A DNA stretch of 64,000 nucleotides from an uncultured Collinsella sp. GTDB lineage: Bacteria; Actinomycetota; Coriobacteriia; Coriobacteriales; Coriobacteriaceae. Position 1 is the stretch's first letter, and each line of letters begins with the position of its first letter. Under the pieces are notes generated by a model. The model made no database searches and was not told the DNA's origin. It saw only the letters and a program-made list of their open reading frames with translations. The position numbers were made by a program, and so were the translations under genes. Location: positions 1 through 64,000 of the forward strand of contig CABUBH010000004.1 of the NCBI GenBank assembly GCA_902489775.1, written 5' to 3'. This document shows positions 24,144 to 32,777 of this stretch, in pieces.

Positions 24144-25835
24144 ATGAAGGTGGTTATCGTGGGAGGCGTTGCCGGCGGCGCATCGGCCGCGGCGCGCTTG
24201 CGCAGGCTTGACGAGCAGGCGGAGATTGTTGTTTTCGAGCGCACGGGCTATGTGTCCTATGCCAATTGCGGATTGCCATACTTTATTGGCGGCGTGATTG
24301 AGGAGGAGTCTGCGCTCACGCTGCAATCGCCCGAGGGATTTTGGAATCGATTCCGCATTGCCGTGAAGACGAGTCATGAGGTGATCGCCATTCACCCCGA
24401 TGTGCATGCGGTTGACGTCCGCAACCTGCTCACCGGCGAAGAATTTGTCGAGACATATGACAAGCTGATTCTTTCGCCTGGCGCGCACCCGATTCGCCCT
24501 GAGCTTCCGGGGATCGATTCGGATAAGATCTTCAGCTTGCGAACGGTCGAGGACACGCTGCATATCCATGACTATGCACAAGAGCATAGGCCGAAGAGCG
24601 CTGTGGTGATCGGCGGCGGTTTTATCGGCATCGAGACTGCCGAGAACCTGTGCGACCTGGGCCTTACGGTGACGCTTCTGCAGCGCCCTCGTCAACTAAT
24701 GAACAACATGGATTACGATATGGCAACGCTGCTTCACACGGAAGTGCGCGAGCATGGCATTGACCTGCGACTTCGTGCCGACGTGACGGGTTTTGAAGAG
24801 GTCGATGGCCGTGTGGTCACTCATGTGGCGGGCGAAGATTCTATCGTGGCCGATATGGTGCTGCTCGCTATCGGCGTTGTCCCCGAGAGCCATTTGGCAA
24901 AGGAAGCTGGCATCGAGCTGGGCATCAAGGGCTCCATTGTGGTGAACGATCGCATGGAGACATCTGCTCTCGACGTATATGCCGTGGGCGATGCCGTGCG
25001 GGTCAAGCATCAGGTGACGGGCGAGGACGCAGTGATTTCCCTTGCGGGCCCCGCCAATAAACAGGGGCGTATCGTCGCCGATGTGATCTGTGGCCTAGAC
25101 AGTCACTATCAGGGCTCGTTGGGCTCTTCGGTGATCAAGGTGTTCGACTTGACAGCTGCGAGCACGGGAATTTCTGTGAAAGCAGCGCGTGCGGCAGGTA
25201 TTGATTGCGAGAGCGTTGTGCTGTCGCCCGGATCGCATGCGGGCTATTATCCCGAAGCGACGCCCATGACCATGAAAGTCGTGTTTGAGAGGGAAACCTT
25301 GCGTCTGCTGGGTGCGCAGATTGTGGGCGTCGATGGCGTCGATAAACGCATCGACGTGCTGGCGACGGCAATCCAGGCCGGTATTCGGGCCGATAAGCTC
25401 AAGGATTTGGATTTGGCTTATGCGCCGCCATATTCTTCGGCAAAAGACCCGGTAAACATGGCTGGTTTTATGATCGAGAACGTTGACTCGGGCATCCTCA
25501 AGCAGTGGCATTGGGAACAGGAGCCTGATCTGCCGCGCGACGGAAGCGTGCAGCTGCTCGATGTTCGCACGGTTGGCGAGTATGGTCGCGGTCATATCGA
25601 CGGCTTTATGAACATCCCTGTTGATGACTTGCGCGCTCGCTTGGGGGAGTTTGACGTGGCAAAGCCTGTTTATGTTATTTGCCAAAGTGGTCTTCGCAGC
25701 TACATCGCTTGTCGCATTCTCGCTCAGCACGGTTTTGACTGCTATAACTTCTCGGGCGGTTATCGTTTCTTTGCTGCTGTGACCAAAGACCGTCGCGGTA
25801 GCGATAACGTGATGCCGTGTGGATTGGAGAAGTAG
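24144..25835 (+). CDS. CoA-disulfide reductase-like flavoprotein with rhodanese
   Basis: Pyridine nucleotide-disulfide oxidoreductase of 563 residues. The FAD site is VVIVGGVAGGASAAARLR, and the redox cysteine Cys42 sits in SYANCGLPYF, the family's single-Cys active site. An NAD(P)H Rossmann motif follows (VVIGGGFIGIETAENL), then the dimerisation domain, and from about 455 a fused rhodanese with Cys513 in ICQSGLRS. This is the CoADR-rhodanese (Npsr/CoADR-RHD) architecture, which reduces CoA disulfide, CoA persulfide or polysulfide with NAD(P)H. It starts 2 bases after the rhodanese gene. Together with the Crp regulator they form a sulfane-sulfur unit. Confidence 0.92.
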   Translation: MKVVIVGGVAGGASAAARLRRLDEQAEIVVFERTGYVSYANCGLPYFIGGVIEEESALTLQSPEGFWNRFRIAVKTSHEVIAIHPDVHAVDVRNLLTGEEFVETYDKLILSPGAHPIRPELPGIDSDKIFSLRTVEDTLHIHDYAQEHRPKSAVVIGGGFIGIETAENLCDLGLTVTLLQRPRQLMNNMDYDMATLLHTEVREHGIDLRLRADVTGFEEVDGRVVTHVAGEDSIVADMVLLAIGVVPESHLAKEAGIELGIKGSIVVNDRMETSALDVYAVGDAVRVKHQVTGEDAVISLAGPANKQGRIVADVICGLDSHYQGSLGSSVIKVFDLTAASTGISVKAARAAGIDCESVVLSPGSHAGYYPEATPMTMKVVFERETLRLLGAQIVGVDGVDKRIDVLATAIQAGIRADKLKDLDLAYAPPYSSAKDPVNMAGFMIENVDSGILKQWHWEQEPDLPRDGSVQLLDVRTVGEYGRGHIDGFMNIPVDDLRARLGEFDVAKPVYVICQSGLRSYIACRILAQHGFDCYNFSGGYRFFAAVTKDRRGSDNVMPCGLEK

Positions 25836-26207
25836 GGCCTTTTTGGGCAACTTTGAACGAGGACTGCCGTGAACGAGTGGCGGCTTGGCCGGAAATGAGC
25901 GCTTTGCCGCCACTCGTTGGGGTCTGGAGCTGACGTGAGACCGTTGCCGAAGTCCCGTTTGGAGCCGTTGCGGGACCGGTTTCGCAGCATCGTTGGTACG
26001 ACCGTAGAGCCGGCTCCTACTCAGGGTCGGCACCAACGCGGGACCCGGAGCCAATGCAGCACCACAAGTGATCCAATCCTCTAGCTCACTGCCAATTCTC
26101 CTGCTAGCGTGTATGACAAAGGTGAGATGGGGTAGGAAAAACGCATTACACGCGAGTGATGGGGAAAGGCCGACGTGCCCGTCCCTGTGCGGGGAGGAAG
26201 CCCATCG
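25836..26207. other. Intergenic region with long hairpin
   Basis: These 372 bases hold no gene I can support. At the left is a 13-bp hairpin (25872-25918, listed separately). The middle (25930-26070) is GC-rich and imperfectly self-complementary. The right contains the ABC gene's promoter and its ribosome site GGGGAGGAAG (26191-26200). Confidence 0.4.
25872..25918. repeat. Perfect 13-bp inverted repeat
   Basis: AACGAGTGGCGGC (25872-25884) and GCCGCCACTCGTT (25906-25918) enclose a 21-base loop. No T-run follows, so it is more likely a palindromic repeat or a transcript-stabilising hairpin than a classic terminator for the oxidoreductase operon. Confidence 0.55.
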
Positions 26208-29200
26208 ATGCTGGAGCTCAAAGGTATTTGCAAAAGATACGTTACGCAGTCGTTTACGCAGGTGGCGCTCGACAGCGTAAGCCTGTCTTTTCGCGATAAC
26301 GAGTTCGTGGCCATTCTGGGTCCCTCGGGCTCGGGTAAAACCACGATGCTCAACGTTATCGGCGGACTCGATCATTTCGATTCTGGCGACCTGCTGATCG
26401 ACGGTATTTCGACTAAGGATTTTCACGATCGCGATTGGGATGCCTACCGCAACAACCGCATCGGCTTTGTTTTCCAAAGCTATAACCTCATTCCGCATCA
26501 GACCATTTTGGAAAACGTGGAGTTGGCGCTTACGCTCACGGGCGTGGGGCATGCCGAGCGCCGCCAGCGTGCGCGCGAGGCGTTGGAGAAAGTCGGCCTG
26601 GGCGAGCACGTTAACAAGCGCCCGAGCCAGCTTTCGGGCGGGCAGATGCAGCGTGTGGCCATCGCCCGCGCCCTGATTAACGATCCCGAGATTGTGCTGG
26701 CCGACGAGCCGACCGGCGCTTTGGATTCAACGACATCCGTACAGGTCATGGATCTGCTCAAGGACGTGGCGCGCGACCGCCTGGTTATCATGGTCACGCA
26801 CAATCCCGAGCTGGCGTACCAATATGCCACGCGCATTGTCAATCTGGCGGACGGCAAGATCACCGACGATTCCGATCCCTTCGATGTCGCTGACGCCACG
26901 CGCCGCGAGGCCAAGCCTACGCGCAAAACCTCGATGAGCTTTGTGACGGCGCTGGGGCTTTCTGCCCGCAACCTTATGACCAAGAAGGGCCGTACGGCCA
27001 TGACGGCCTTTGCGGGGTCGATTGGCATTATCGGCATCGCGGCGATTCTTGCGCTGTCCAACGGCGTAAACGGCTACATCAAAAAGGTCGAGGAGGATAC
27101 GCTTTCGAGCTATCCGCTCACCATTTCCAAGCAGGATTACGACCTGTCGTCCATGATGGGCGGGCAGGGGACCACGGAGGATGGCGATGATGTGAGCGGC
27201 GCTTCCGACAGTGAGGACGATTCGGTCAAGAAGTCCGATAAGATTCCCGTGGTCACGGCCGTGAAGGACATGTTCGCGAGCGTTAAGTCCAACGATATGA
27301 CGAGCTTTAAGGCATGGCTCGATGACGGGGGCGACGGCATCGACAAAGAGGTCAACGCTATTCAGTACGGCTATGGCGTAACGCCGGTTGTCTATCGCGC
27401 GGGCAAGGGCGATGAGAAGCCCGTGCGTCTGGTGCCCAATGCCATGACCGAGGCCATGAGCGGCGGCGCGAGCTCGGCGGCAACGGTGAGCATGGAGTCC
27501 ATGGGAACCTCGGTCTTCAACGAGATGATTGACGACCAGAGCCTGCTCGACAGCCAGTACGATGTCGTTGCCGGTCATTGGCCCACGTCCGCCAACGAGG
27601 CCGTGATGGTGCTTTCGAGCCGTGGCACGGTGGGCGACTATACGCTCTATAGCATCGGTGCGTTGGAAATCGATGAGCTCAACGACCTGGTCAACAGTGC
27701 CATGACGGCTGACGGCGGGGTCGAGACGCCCGAGACCGCTGCCGACTTTACCTACGAGGATGCGTTGTCTACGACGTTCAAGGTGTTGTCGCCGGCAGAT
27801 GCGTATCGCAAAAACGAAGAGACCGGCATGTGGACCGATATGTCCGGTGACGCCGACTTTATGGCAGCCAAGGTTGCCGATGGCATTGACGTGCGCATTG
27901 TGGGCGTGGTGCGGCCCAACGAGACGGCCAACGCGAGCGCCCTTTCGCCCGGTATCGCCTACACACATGCGCTGACTCGCCAGCTTATGGAGCGCGCGGC
28001 CGATTCGAAGATTGTGCAGGAGCAGCTTGCTCATCCCGAGACGGATGTCTTTACCGGCAGAACGTTCGACGAGTTGCAGGGCGAGGCCAAGCAGGGCGTG
28101 GACCTGGGTAGCATGTTCAGCGTTGACGAGGCGGCGCTCAAGAGCGCGTTCTCGTTCGATACGTCTGCGCTCTCGAGTGCGGCCGGCGGTATGGACCTGT
28201 CTGGTCTTGACTTGTCCGGGCTGGACATTGACCTTTCGGGCGTTGGTAAGGACATCGACTTCAGCGACATCATGGCCAAAACGCCAACCCCAGATTTCTC
28301 GGGTATCTTTGACGGTCTGGAACTCACGCCCGAGCAAATGCAGCAGGCGGGAACGCTTGCCAACCAGCTGTTTGAGGGCTTTTTGCAGTCTGATCAGTTT
28401 AGGGCGCTGACACCCGAAGATCTTAAGGACACGTCAAAGCTTGCCGCCGCGTTCTCGGCGTATCTTGAGAGTGATACGGCAGCCCAGCAAATCCTGGCCC
28501 AGCTCAAAGCGCTGGGCGGCGATGCCTTGGCCGAGCGCCTACAACAGGCGATGACCGACTATGTGCAAAAGCAGCTGGCTCCGTATCTGCAGCAGGCTAT
28601 GGATCAGGTGATGAAGGCAATCAGCGAGCAGATTGCGGCGACGGTGTCAACTCAGCTCAAGGCAGGCGCGGCAGGGCTTATGGACCAGATGGCGACGCAG
28701 ATGTCTTCGAGTTTTGCTAACCTGGCGAGCGCCATGCGCGTGGATGCGAGCGCCTTTACTCGTGCCATCCATTTCAACATGGACGCCGAGGATCTGAGTT
28801 CGCTCATGATGAGCTATGCCAAGGCTTCGAAGCTCACCTACGACAACAATCTGACCACGTTGGGCTATGCGGATGAGGCAGACCCCATCTCGGTTAAGAT
28901 TTTCCCGCGCGACTTTGAGGCCAAAGAGCGCGTGCTCGATCACATCGATGCGTACAACAAGCAGGTCAAAGCCGCTGGTCACGATGAACAGGCAATCTCG
29001 TACACCGACTACATGGGCATCATCATGGGTTCGGTGACCGACATTGTGAACACCATCAGCTTGGTGCTCATCGCATTCGTGAGTATCAGCCTGGTGGTGA
29101 GCTCCATCATGATCGGCATCATCACGTACATCAGCGTGCTGGAGCGCAAAAAAGAGATTGGCATCCTGCGTGCGATTGGCGCGTCGAAGCGTAACGTGGC

Positions 29201-29456
29201 AAACGTGTTCAACGCCGAGACCTTTATCGAGGGCCTCATTGCCGGCGTCTTTGCCATTGTCGTCGTGGTACTCGTGAGCTTCCCGGTCAATGCCTGGGCA
29301 CTTGCGGCCAAACAGGTCCCCAACCTGATGAGCCTGCCCGTGCAGGATGCGCTGGTGCTCATCGCGATTTCAGTGCTGCTGACGGTCGTTGCCGGCCTGC
29401 TGCCGGCCCGCAGCGCATCCAAAAAGGACCCCGTGGAAGCTCTACGCTCCGAATAA
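26208..29456 (+). CDS. MacB/FtsX-type ABC transporter, ATPase-permease fusion
   Basis: Fused ABC protein of 1,082 residues. The N-terminal nucleotide-binding domain has Walker A GPSGSGKTT (38-46), signature LSGGQ (142-146) and the Walker B region VLADEPTGALDS. A transmembrane helix at about 260-282 starts the FtsX/MacB permease part. A very large extracytoplasmic domain (about 300-920) follows, and three C-terminal helices end the protein with the FtsX pattern (SIMIGIITYISVLERKKEIGILRAIGASK). A leucine-rich stretch with repeated LDLSGLD lies at about 660-685. It is a mechanotransmission or lipoprotein/peptide export type rather than a classic importer. ATG 26208 has GGGGAGGAAG upstream; a start 11 codons earlier lacks support. 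No partner gene is adjacent. Confidence 0.9.
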   Translation: MLELKGICKRYVTQSFTQVALDSVSLSFRDNEFVAILGPSGSGKTTMLNVIGGLDHFDSGDLLIDGISTKDFHDRDWDAYRNNRIGFVFQSYNLIPHQTILENVELALTLTGVGHAERRQRAREALEKVGLGEHVNKRPSQLSGGQMQRVAIARALINDPEIVLADEPTGALDSTTSVQVMDLLKDVARDRLVIMVTHNPELAYQYATRIVNLADGKITDDSDPFDVADATRREAKPTRKTSMSFVTALGLSARNLMTKKGRTAMTAFAGSIGIIGIAAILALSNGVNGYIKKVEEDTLSSYPLTISKQDYDLSSMMGGQGTTEDGDDVSGASDSEDDSVKKSDKIPVVTAVKDMFASVKSNDMTSFKAWLDDGGDGIDKEVNAIQYGYGVTPVVYRAGKGDEKPVRLVPNAMTEAMSGGASSAATVSMESMGTSVFNEMIDDQSLLDSQYDVVAGHWPTSANEAVMVLSSRGTVGDYTLYSIGALEIDELNDLVNSAMTADGGVETPETAADFTYEDALSTTFKVLSPADAYRKNEETGMWTDMSGDADFMAAKVADGIDVRIVGVVRPNETANASALSPGIAYTHALTRQLMERAADSKIVQEQLAHPETDVFTGRTFDELQGEAKQGVDLGSMFSVDEAALKSAFSFDTSALSSAAGGMDLSGLDLSGLDIDLSGVGKDIDFSDIMAKTPTPDFSGIFDGLELTPEQMQQAGTLANQLFEGFLQSDQFRALTPEDLKDTSKLAAAFSAYLESDTAAQQILAQLKALGGDALAERLQQAMTDYVQKQLAPYLQQAMDQVMKAISEQIAATVSTQLKAGAAGLMDQMATQMSSSFANLASAMRVDASAFTRAIHFNMDAEDLSSLMMSYAKASKLTYDNNLTTLGYADEADPISVKIFPRDFEAKERVLDHIDAYNKQVKAAGHDEQAISYTDYMGIIMGSVTDIVNTISLVLIAFVSISLVVSSIMIGIITYISVLERKKEIGILRAIGASKRNVANVFNAETFIEGLIAGVFAIVVVVLVSFPVNAWALAAKQVPNLMSLPVQDALVLIAISVLLTVVAGLLPARSASKKDPVEALRSE

Positions 29457-29457
29457 T

Positions 29458-29484
29458 GTGACAAAGGGACAACCCTTTTGTCAC
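29458..29484. repeat. REP-like palindrome, TGACAAAGGG type
   Basis: GTGACAAAGGG and CCCTTTTGTCAC form a hairpin directly after the ABC gene's stop. It belongs to a scattered family with GGGAC near the tip (compare 35786-35818). Confidence 0.65.
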
Positions 29485-29521
29485 GGCTAAAAGCAAGGAA
29501 GTCGCAAGGGTTGGGGCGGGG

Positions 29522-29548
29522 TTGTCGGCGAGTGCCCTCGGATACAAT
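29522..29548 (+). promoter_or_regulatory. Candidate promoter of P-type ATPase
   Basis: TTGTCG (29522-29527) and TACAAT (29543-29548) are separated by 15 bases, 27 bases before the ATG. The spacing is short, so this is only a candidate. Confidence 0.35.
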
Positions 29549-29574
29549 CGAAGCCGTGCTAGAAAGAGGCTTCG

Positions 29575-32019
29575 ATGATTAGAAAATCGTTCTTTAATCC
29601 GTTCTCGTCGCTGCTGCTTGCGCTTGCCGGGCTGGCTTTTTTGGTCGATGTCCTGCCGCAGGTGGAAGGCCAGACGGGCGTGTTCGCGCCAGCTGTGCTC
29701 TTTTTGATGTGGCTGGTGGGCGGCCTGGTGCGCCTGTTTTACGAAAATGAGGCCAAGCGCAGCTTTGATCGCCATATGTTTAAAGCGAACCACGCGGCCG
29801 TTTGGAAACGCGTCGATGCGTGTTGGATTCAAGTTGATGCCGACCGGCTTGTGCCCGGCGACGTCGTCCGCCTATATGCCGGCATGCTCTGCCCGGTCGA
29901 CGTGACCCTTGCCAAGGGCGACCAGGTCCTTGTCTCGGAATCGTCGCTTACAGGCGAGAGCGGTCAGACCGCCAAGCGGGAAGGGGAGACCGTTCGCGCG
30001 GGAACGACCATTGTCGACGGCAAGGCGTCGGCAACCGTCCTCGCCCGCATTGCCGATGAGCAGCCCGTTTTGCGCCGTCGCGCTCGAATGGGCACACAGT
30101 TTGGTGCCGGCGCCAAGAGCATCTGCGCCGCCCTGGTAAGATGCATGCTCATCGTACTGCCGTTTGTCATTATGATTCGAGGCTTTGTGCTGGGCGACTG
30201 GGCGCAGGCACTGCTGTTTGCCCTGGGCACGGCCGTGGGCCTGGTTCCCGAAATGCTGCCGGTTGTCACGAGCGTTTGCCTTTCGGGCAGTGCCCATCGA
30301 CTAAAAAACAAGCAGGTCATCGTTAAGAACGTTGACGCCATGGAGTCACTGGGCTCCATGGACGTGGTGTGCGTTGACAAGACAGGCACGCTCACCGAAG
30401 ATGCCGCGGTGCTCGAGTACTACACCGATATCCTGGGCAACGAAAGCGAGCAGACGCTCAACCTGGCGTATCTGGAGAGCACGAGCCAGGGGGCCGCTGC
30501 CAATCAGCTCAATCGGGCCATTGCCGATGCGTGCGCGGCACCCGAGCTGCACCTTGCCGCGAAAGACCTTGGCCACGCCTTTGCACTGCATGCCTCTGAC
30601 CCCTTCGACCACGTCACCAAGGCTTCGGGTGTCAAGCTCGACGCCACGCCCGGGGCGCTTGGTTGTTTGGGGCTACAGGTTCGCCCCGGCAATCATCTGA
30701 CCATCGTAAAGGGCGAGGTTGAAAGCGTGTGCACACGCTGCGCCTGGGCAAACTTTAAGGGCGAGCTGGTGCCCATGGATGCCGATGGCCGTCAGAGCGC
30801 CTACGAGGTTGCCGAGGACATGCGCGCCGATGGCATCAAAGTGCTCGCCGTCGCCTATAGCACGACGTCGGCGGACTGGGATGACCTGGTGCTGTGCGGC
30901 TTTTTGGGCTTTTTCGATCGGCCCAAGGCGAGCGCTCGTGCCGCCGTGCAGGCGCTGTCTAACCTTTCCGTCGAGGTGCGCGTGCTCACGGGTGATTCGG
31001 CTTCGGTCGCTCGCTCAACATGCTCGCGCCTGGGCATTCCCGCCGATAGCGTTATCACCGGCAGCATGCTTCAGGCCATGGAGGAATCCGAAGCGCTGAT
31101 CCGGGTGGGGAAGGCTCGCGTGTTTGCCGAGCTTACGCCCGCACAGAAGGCGCAGATCGTTAGCCTGATTCGCCTCTCCGGCCACATCGTCGGCTATATC
31201 GGAGACGGCGTGAACGACGTGCCGGCGCTCACATCGGCAGACGTCGGCATTGTCGTGGACTCGGCTGCGGCCGAATCCAAAAAGGTGGCCGACCTGGTGC
31301 TGCTCGAGCGCGACTTGGGTGTTGTCGCCGAGGGCGTCAGCGAGGGCAGGACTTCGTTCGCCAATGCCTCCAAGTACATCCGTATCGCATCGAGCTCCAA
31401 CTTTGGCAATATCTGTTCGGTTGCCGCCTCGAGCATTTTCCTGCCCTTTGTGCCGGCAACCGCTACCCAGCTGCTCTTGCTCAATCTGTGCTACGACGCC
31501 ACCTGCCTGGCGCTTTCGTGGGATAACGTTGACGATGCAGAGATTGCCCGCCCCAGGGCCTGGTCGGGTAAGGGGCTCGGCAGCTTTATGCTTCATTTTG
31601 GCTTTGCGAGCTCGGCCTTCGACATCATTACGTTTGCCATTCTGTTCTTGGGCGTATGCCCCGCCGTCTGCGGCGCGCCCTTTGCCGCGCTCGACGCGGC
31701 GGGTCGAGCGGCCTTTATCGCGACCTTCCAAGCCGGCTGGCTGCTGGAATGCGCATGGACCGAATCGCTCGTGCTCCTGGTGTTGCGAACGCGCAGTGTC
31801 CGCGACGGGGATCGTCCTTGCACACCGCTCGTGGTGATGGTTGCCGTCATGCTCGTTGTCACGGCGCTCCTTGCGCTCAGTCCGGTGGCGCAGCTGTTTG
31901 GGCTCGCCACGCTGCCTGTATGGTATCTGGGCATCGTTGCGCTGCTGAGCGTGTTGTATCTTGTTGTTGCTTCGACGATCAAGCGGGTCTATCTGGCCCG
32001 CTCGAGCAGCTTGTTCTAG
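29575..32019 (+). CDS. P-type ATPase, P3B-like Mg2+ type
   Basis: Cation-pumping P-type ATPase of 814 residues in the plasma membrane. TGES is at 126-129, the phosphorylation motif DKTGTLT has its aspartate at 268, and GDGVND sits near 543. The M4 motif VGLVPEMLP matches the Mg2+-transport (MgtA/P3B) group. It is shorter at the N-terminus than the 922-residue paralog at 32778 and has fewer charged residues before M1. A winged-helix regulator gene follows after 9 bases, so they are cotranscribed. Substrate Mg2+ is inferred from family and context; Ca2+ cannot be excluded. Confidence 0.85.
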   Translation: MIRKSFFNPFSSLLLALAGLAFLVDVLPQVEGQTGVFAPAVLFLMWLVGGLVRLFYENEAKRSFDRHMFKANHAAVWKRVDACWIQVDADRLVPGDVVRLYAGMLCPVDVTLAKGDQVLVSESSLTGESGQTAKREGETVRAGTTIVDGKASATVLARIADEQPVLRRRARMGTQFGAGAKSICAALVRCMLIVLPFVIMIRGFVLGDWAQALLFALGTAVGLVPEMLPVVTSVCLSGSAHRLKNKQVIVKNVDAMESLGSMDVVCVDKTGTLTEDAAVLEYYTDILGNESEQTLNLAYLESTSQGAAANQLNRAIADACAAPELHLAAKDLGHAFALHASDPFDHVTKASGVKLDATPGALGCLGLQVRPGNHLTIVKGEVESVCTRCAWANFKGELVPMDADGRQSAYEVAEDMRADGIKVLAVAYSTTSADWDDLVLCGFLGFFDRPKASARAAVQALSNLSVEVRVLTGDSASVARSTCSRLGIPADSVITGSMLQAMEESEALIRVGKARVFAELTPAQKAQIVSLIRLSGHIVGYIGDGVNDVPALTSADVGIVVDSAAAESKKVADLVLLERDLGVVAEGVSEGRTSFANASKYIRIASSSNFGNICSVAASSIFLPFVPATATQLLLLNLCYDATCLALSWDNVDDAEIARPRAWSGKGLGSFMLHFGFASSAFDIITFAILFLGVCPAVCGAPFAALDAAGRAAFIATFQAGWLLECAWTESLVLLVLRTRSVRDGDRPCTPLVVMVAVMLVVTALLALSPVAQLFGLATLPVWYLGIVALLSVLYLVVASTIKRVYLARSSSLF

Positions 32020-32028
32020 GGCGGTTCT

Positions 32029-32511
32029 ATGCGTACCAACAGAACCAACATCGCGATTACGCCGGCCGAGGCCGCCGAGCTCAGCAGCGCGCTGTTCTCG
32101 TCTGGCAGCGCTGCCGCCCTGGAGCTCGCGCCCGTGTTTGCCGATATCGCATCGGGCAAGCTGACTGCTATCGAGCTGGCGGTTGCCGGCTCGCAGGCAA
32201 GTGCCGCCACTGGACCCATCGTTATCGGCGAGCTTTCGATCGACCTGGCCTCGCGCACCGTCAAGGTGTCGGACGCGCCGGTCTCGCTCACGCCCAAGGA
32301 GTTCGACATCCTTGCCTTTTTGGCGAGCAACCGGGGTACGGTCTTTAGCAAAGAGGAAATCTACCGGGCGGTGTGGCAAAACGAGTATCTGCTCGATGAC
32401 AGCAACATCATGGCCTTCGTCCGCAAAATTCGAAAGAAGATTGAGCCCGAACCAGACAACCCCCACTACCTGCTGACTGTATGGGGCGTGGGCTACAAAA
32501 TGGCCGAGTAA
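32029..32511 (+). CDS. Receiver-less OmpR-type winged-helix regulator
   Basis: Protein of 160 residues. The first 60 are Ala/Ser-rich without a receiver domain or phosphoacceptor. Residues of about 66-158 form an OmpR/PhoB-type winged helix (SLTPKEFDILAFLASNRGTV, then DDSNIMAFVRKIRKKI and a WGVGYKM wing). It cannot be phosphorylated in the usual way and may respond to a ligand or act constitutively. It sits between the two Mg2+-type ATPase genes and probably controls one or both. The ribosome site is weak, so expression may depend on translation of the upstream gene. Confidence 0.8.
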   Translation: MRTNRTNIAITPAEAAELSSALFSSGSAAALELAPVFADIASGKLTAIELAVAGSQASAATGPIVIGELSIDLASRTVKVSDAPVSLTPKEFDILAFLASNRGTVFSKEEIYRAVWQNEYLLDDSNIMAFVRKIRKKIEPEPDNPHYLLTVWGVGYKMAE

Positions 32512-32578
32512 CGCTTCGGGTATTCGCTCCCATCGATCCAAATAGTCACTTTGACAATCCTTGCCAAATCGCAAGAAA

Positions 32579-32620
32579 GCCGCAAGAAACCAGCCATGTG
32601 CTCGGTCTTGCGGCTTTTCT
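32579..32620 (+). terminator. Rho-independent terminator or attenuator
   Basis: GCCGCAAGA (32579-32587) and TCTTGCGGC (32606-32614) form a perfect 9-bp stem followed by TTTTCT. It ends the first ATPase-regulator operon or acts as a read-through gate before the leader RNA. Confidence 0.75.
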
Positions 32621-32636
32621 ATTCTGTAGACAGTCG

Positions 32637-32754
32637 CGGACGCGAAAGAGAGGTGAGGACCGTGAGCGGCAGTGACAGTACCAGTAACGCAGGACGAAGT
32701 TGCCGGCGCGGGTCCACTTTGATGGGGGCGCGCGGCTGATTCGCCCTGCGTCCG
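32637..32754 (+). ncRNA. Structured leader RNA before Mg2+ ATPase
   Basis: Paired segments suggest a three-way junction. P1 is CGGACGC (32637-32643) with GCGTCCG (32748-32754). P2 is GGACC (32657-32661) with GGTCC (32711-32715), capped by GGCA/TGCC (32668-32671, 32701-32704). P3 is GGGCG (32726-32730) with CGCCC (32742-32746). The element ends about 10 bases before the ribosome site of the large P3B ATPase. An AGGTGAGG motif inside P1 recalls the M-box Mg2+ riboswitch, but the rest does not fit its consensus as I remember it. I call it a candidate metal-responsive leader, not a proven riboswitch. Confidence 0.45.
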
Positions 32755-32777
32755 ATCGATAGAACGGAGCGAGGCAA

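Noticed and set aside
25095..26609. 504-codon minus-strand frame
   Set aside because: Overlaps the CoADR and ABC genes antisense and shows no protein-like pattern.
26727..28337. 536-codon minus-strand frame
   Set aside because: Antisense to the ABC fusion, no recognisable domain.
31015..32574. 519-codon minus-strand frame
   Set aside because: Antisense to the P-type ATPase and the winged-helix gene.
32637..32754. Assigning the leader to the M-box class
   Set aside because: Only AGGTGAGG fits. The other conserved M-box positions I remember are not present, so the class is left open.
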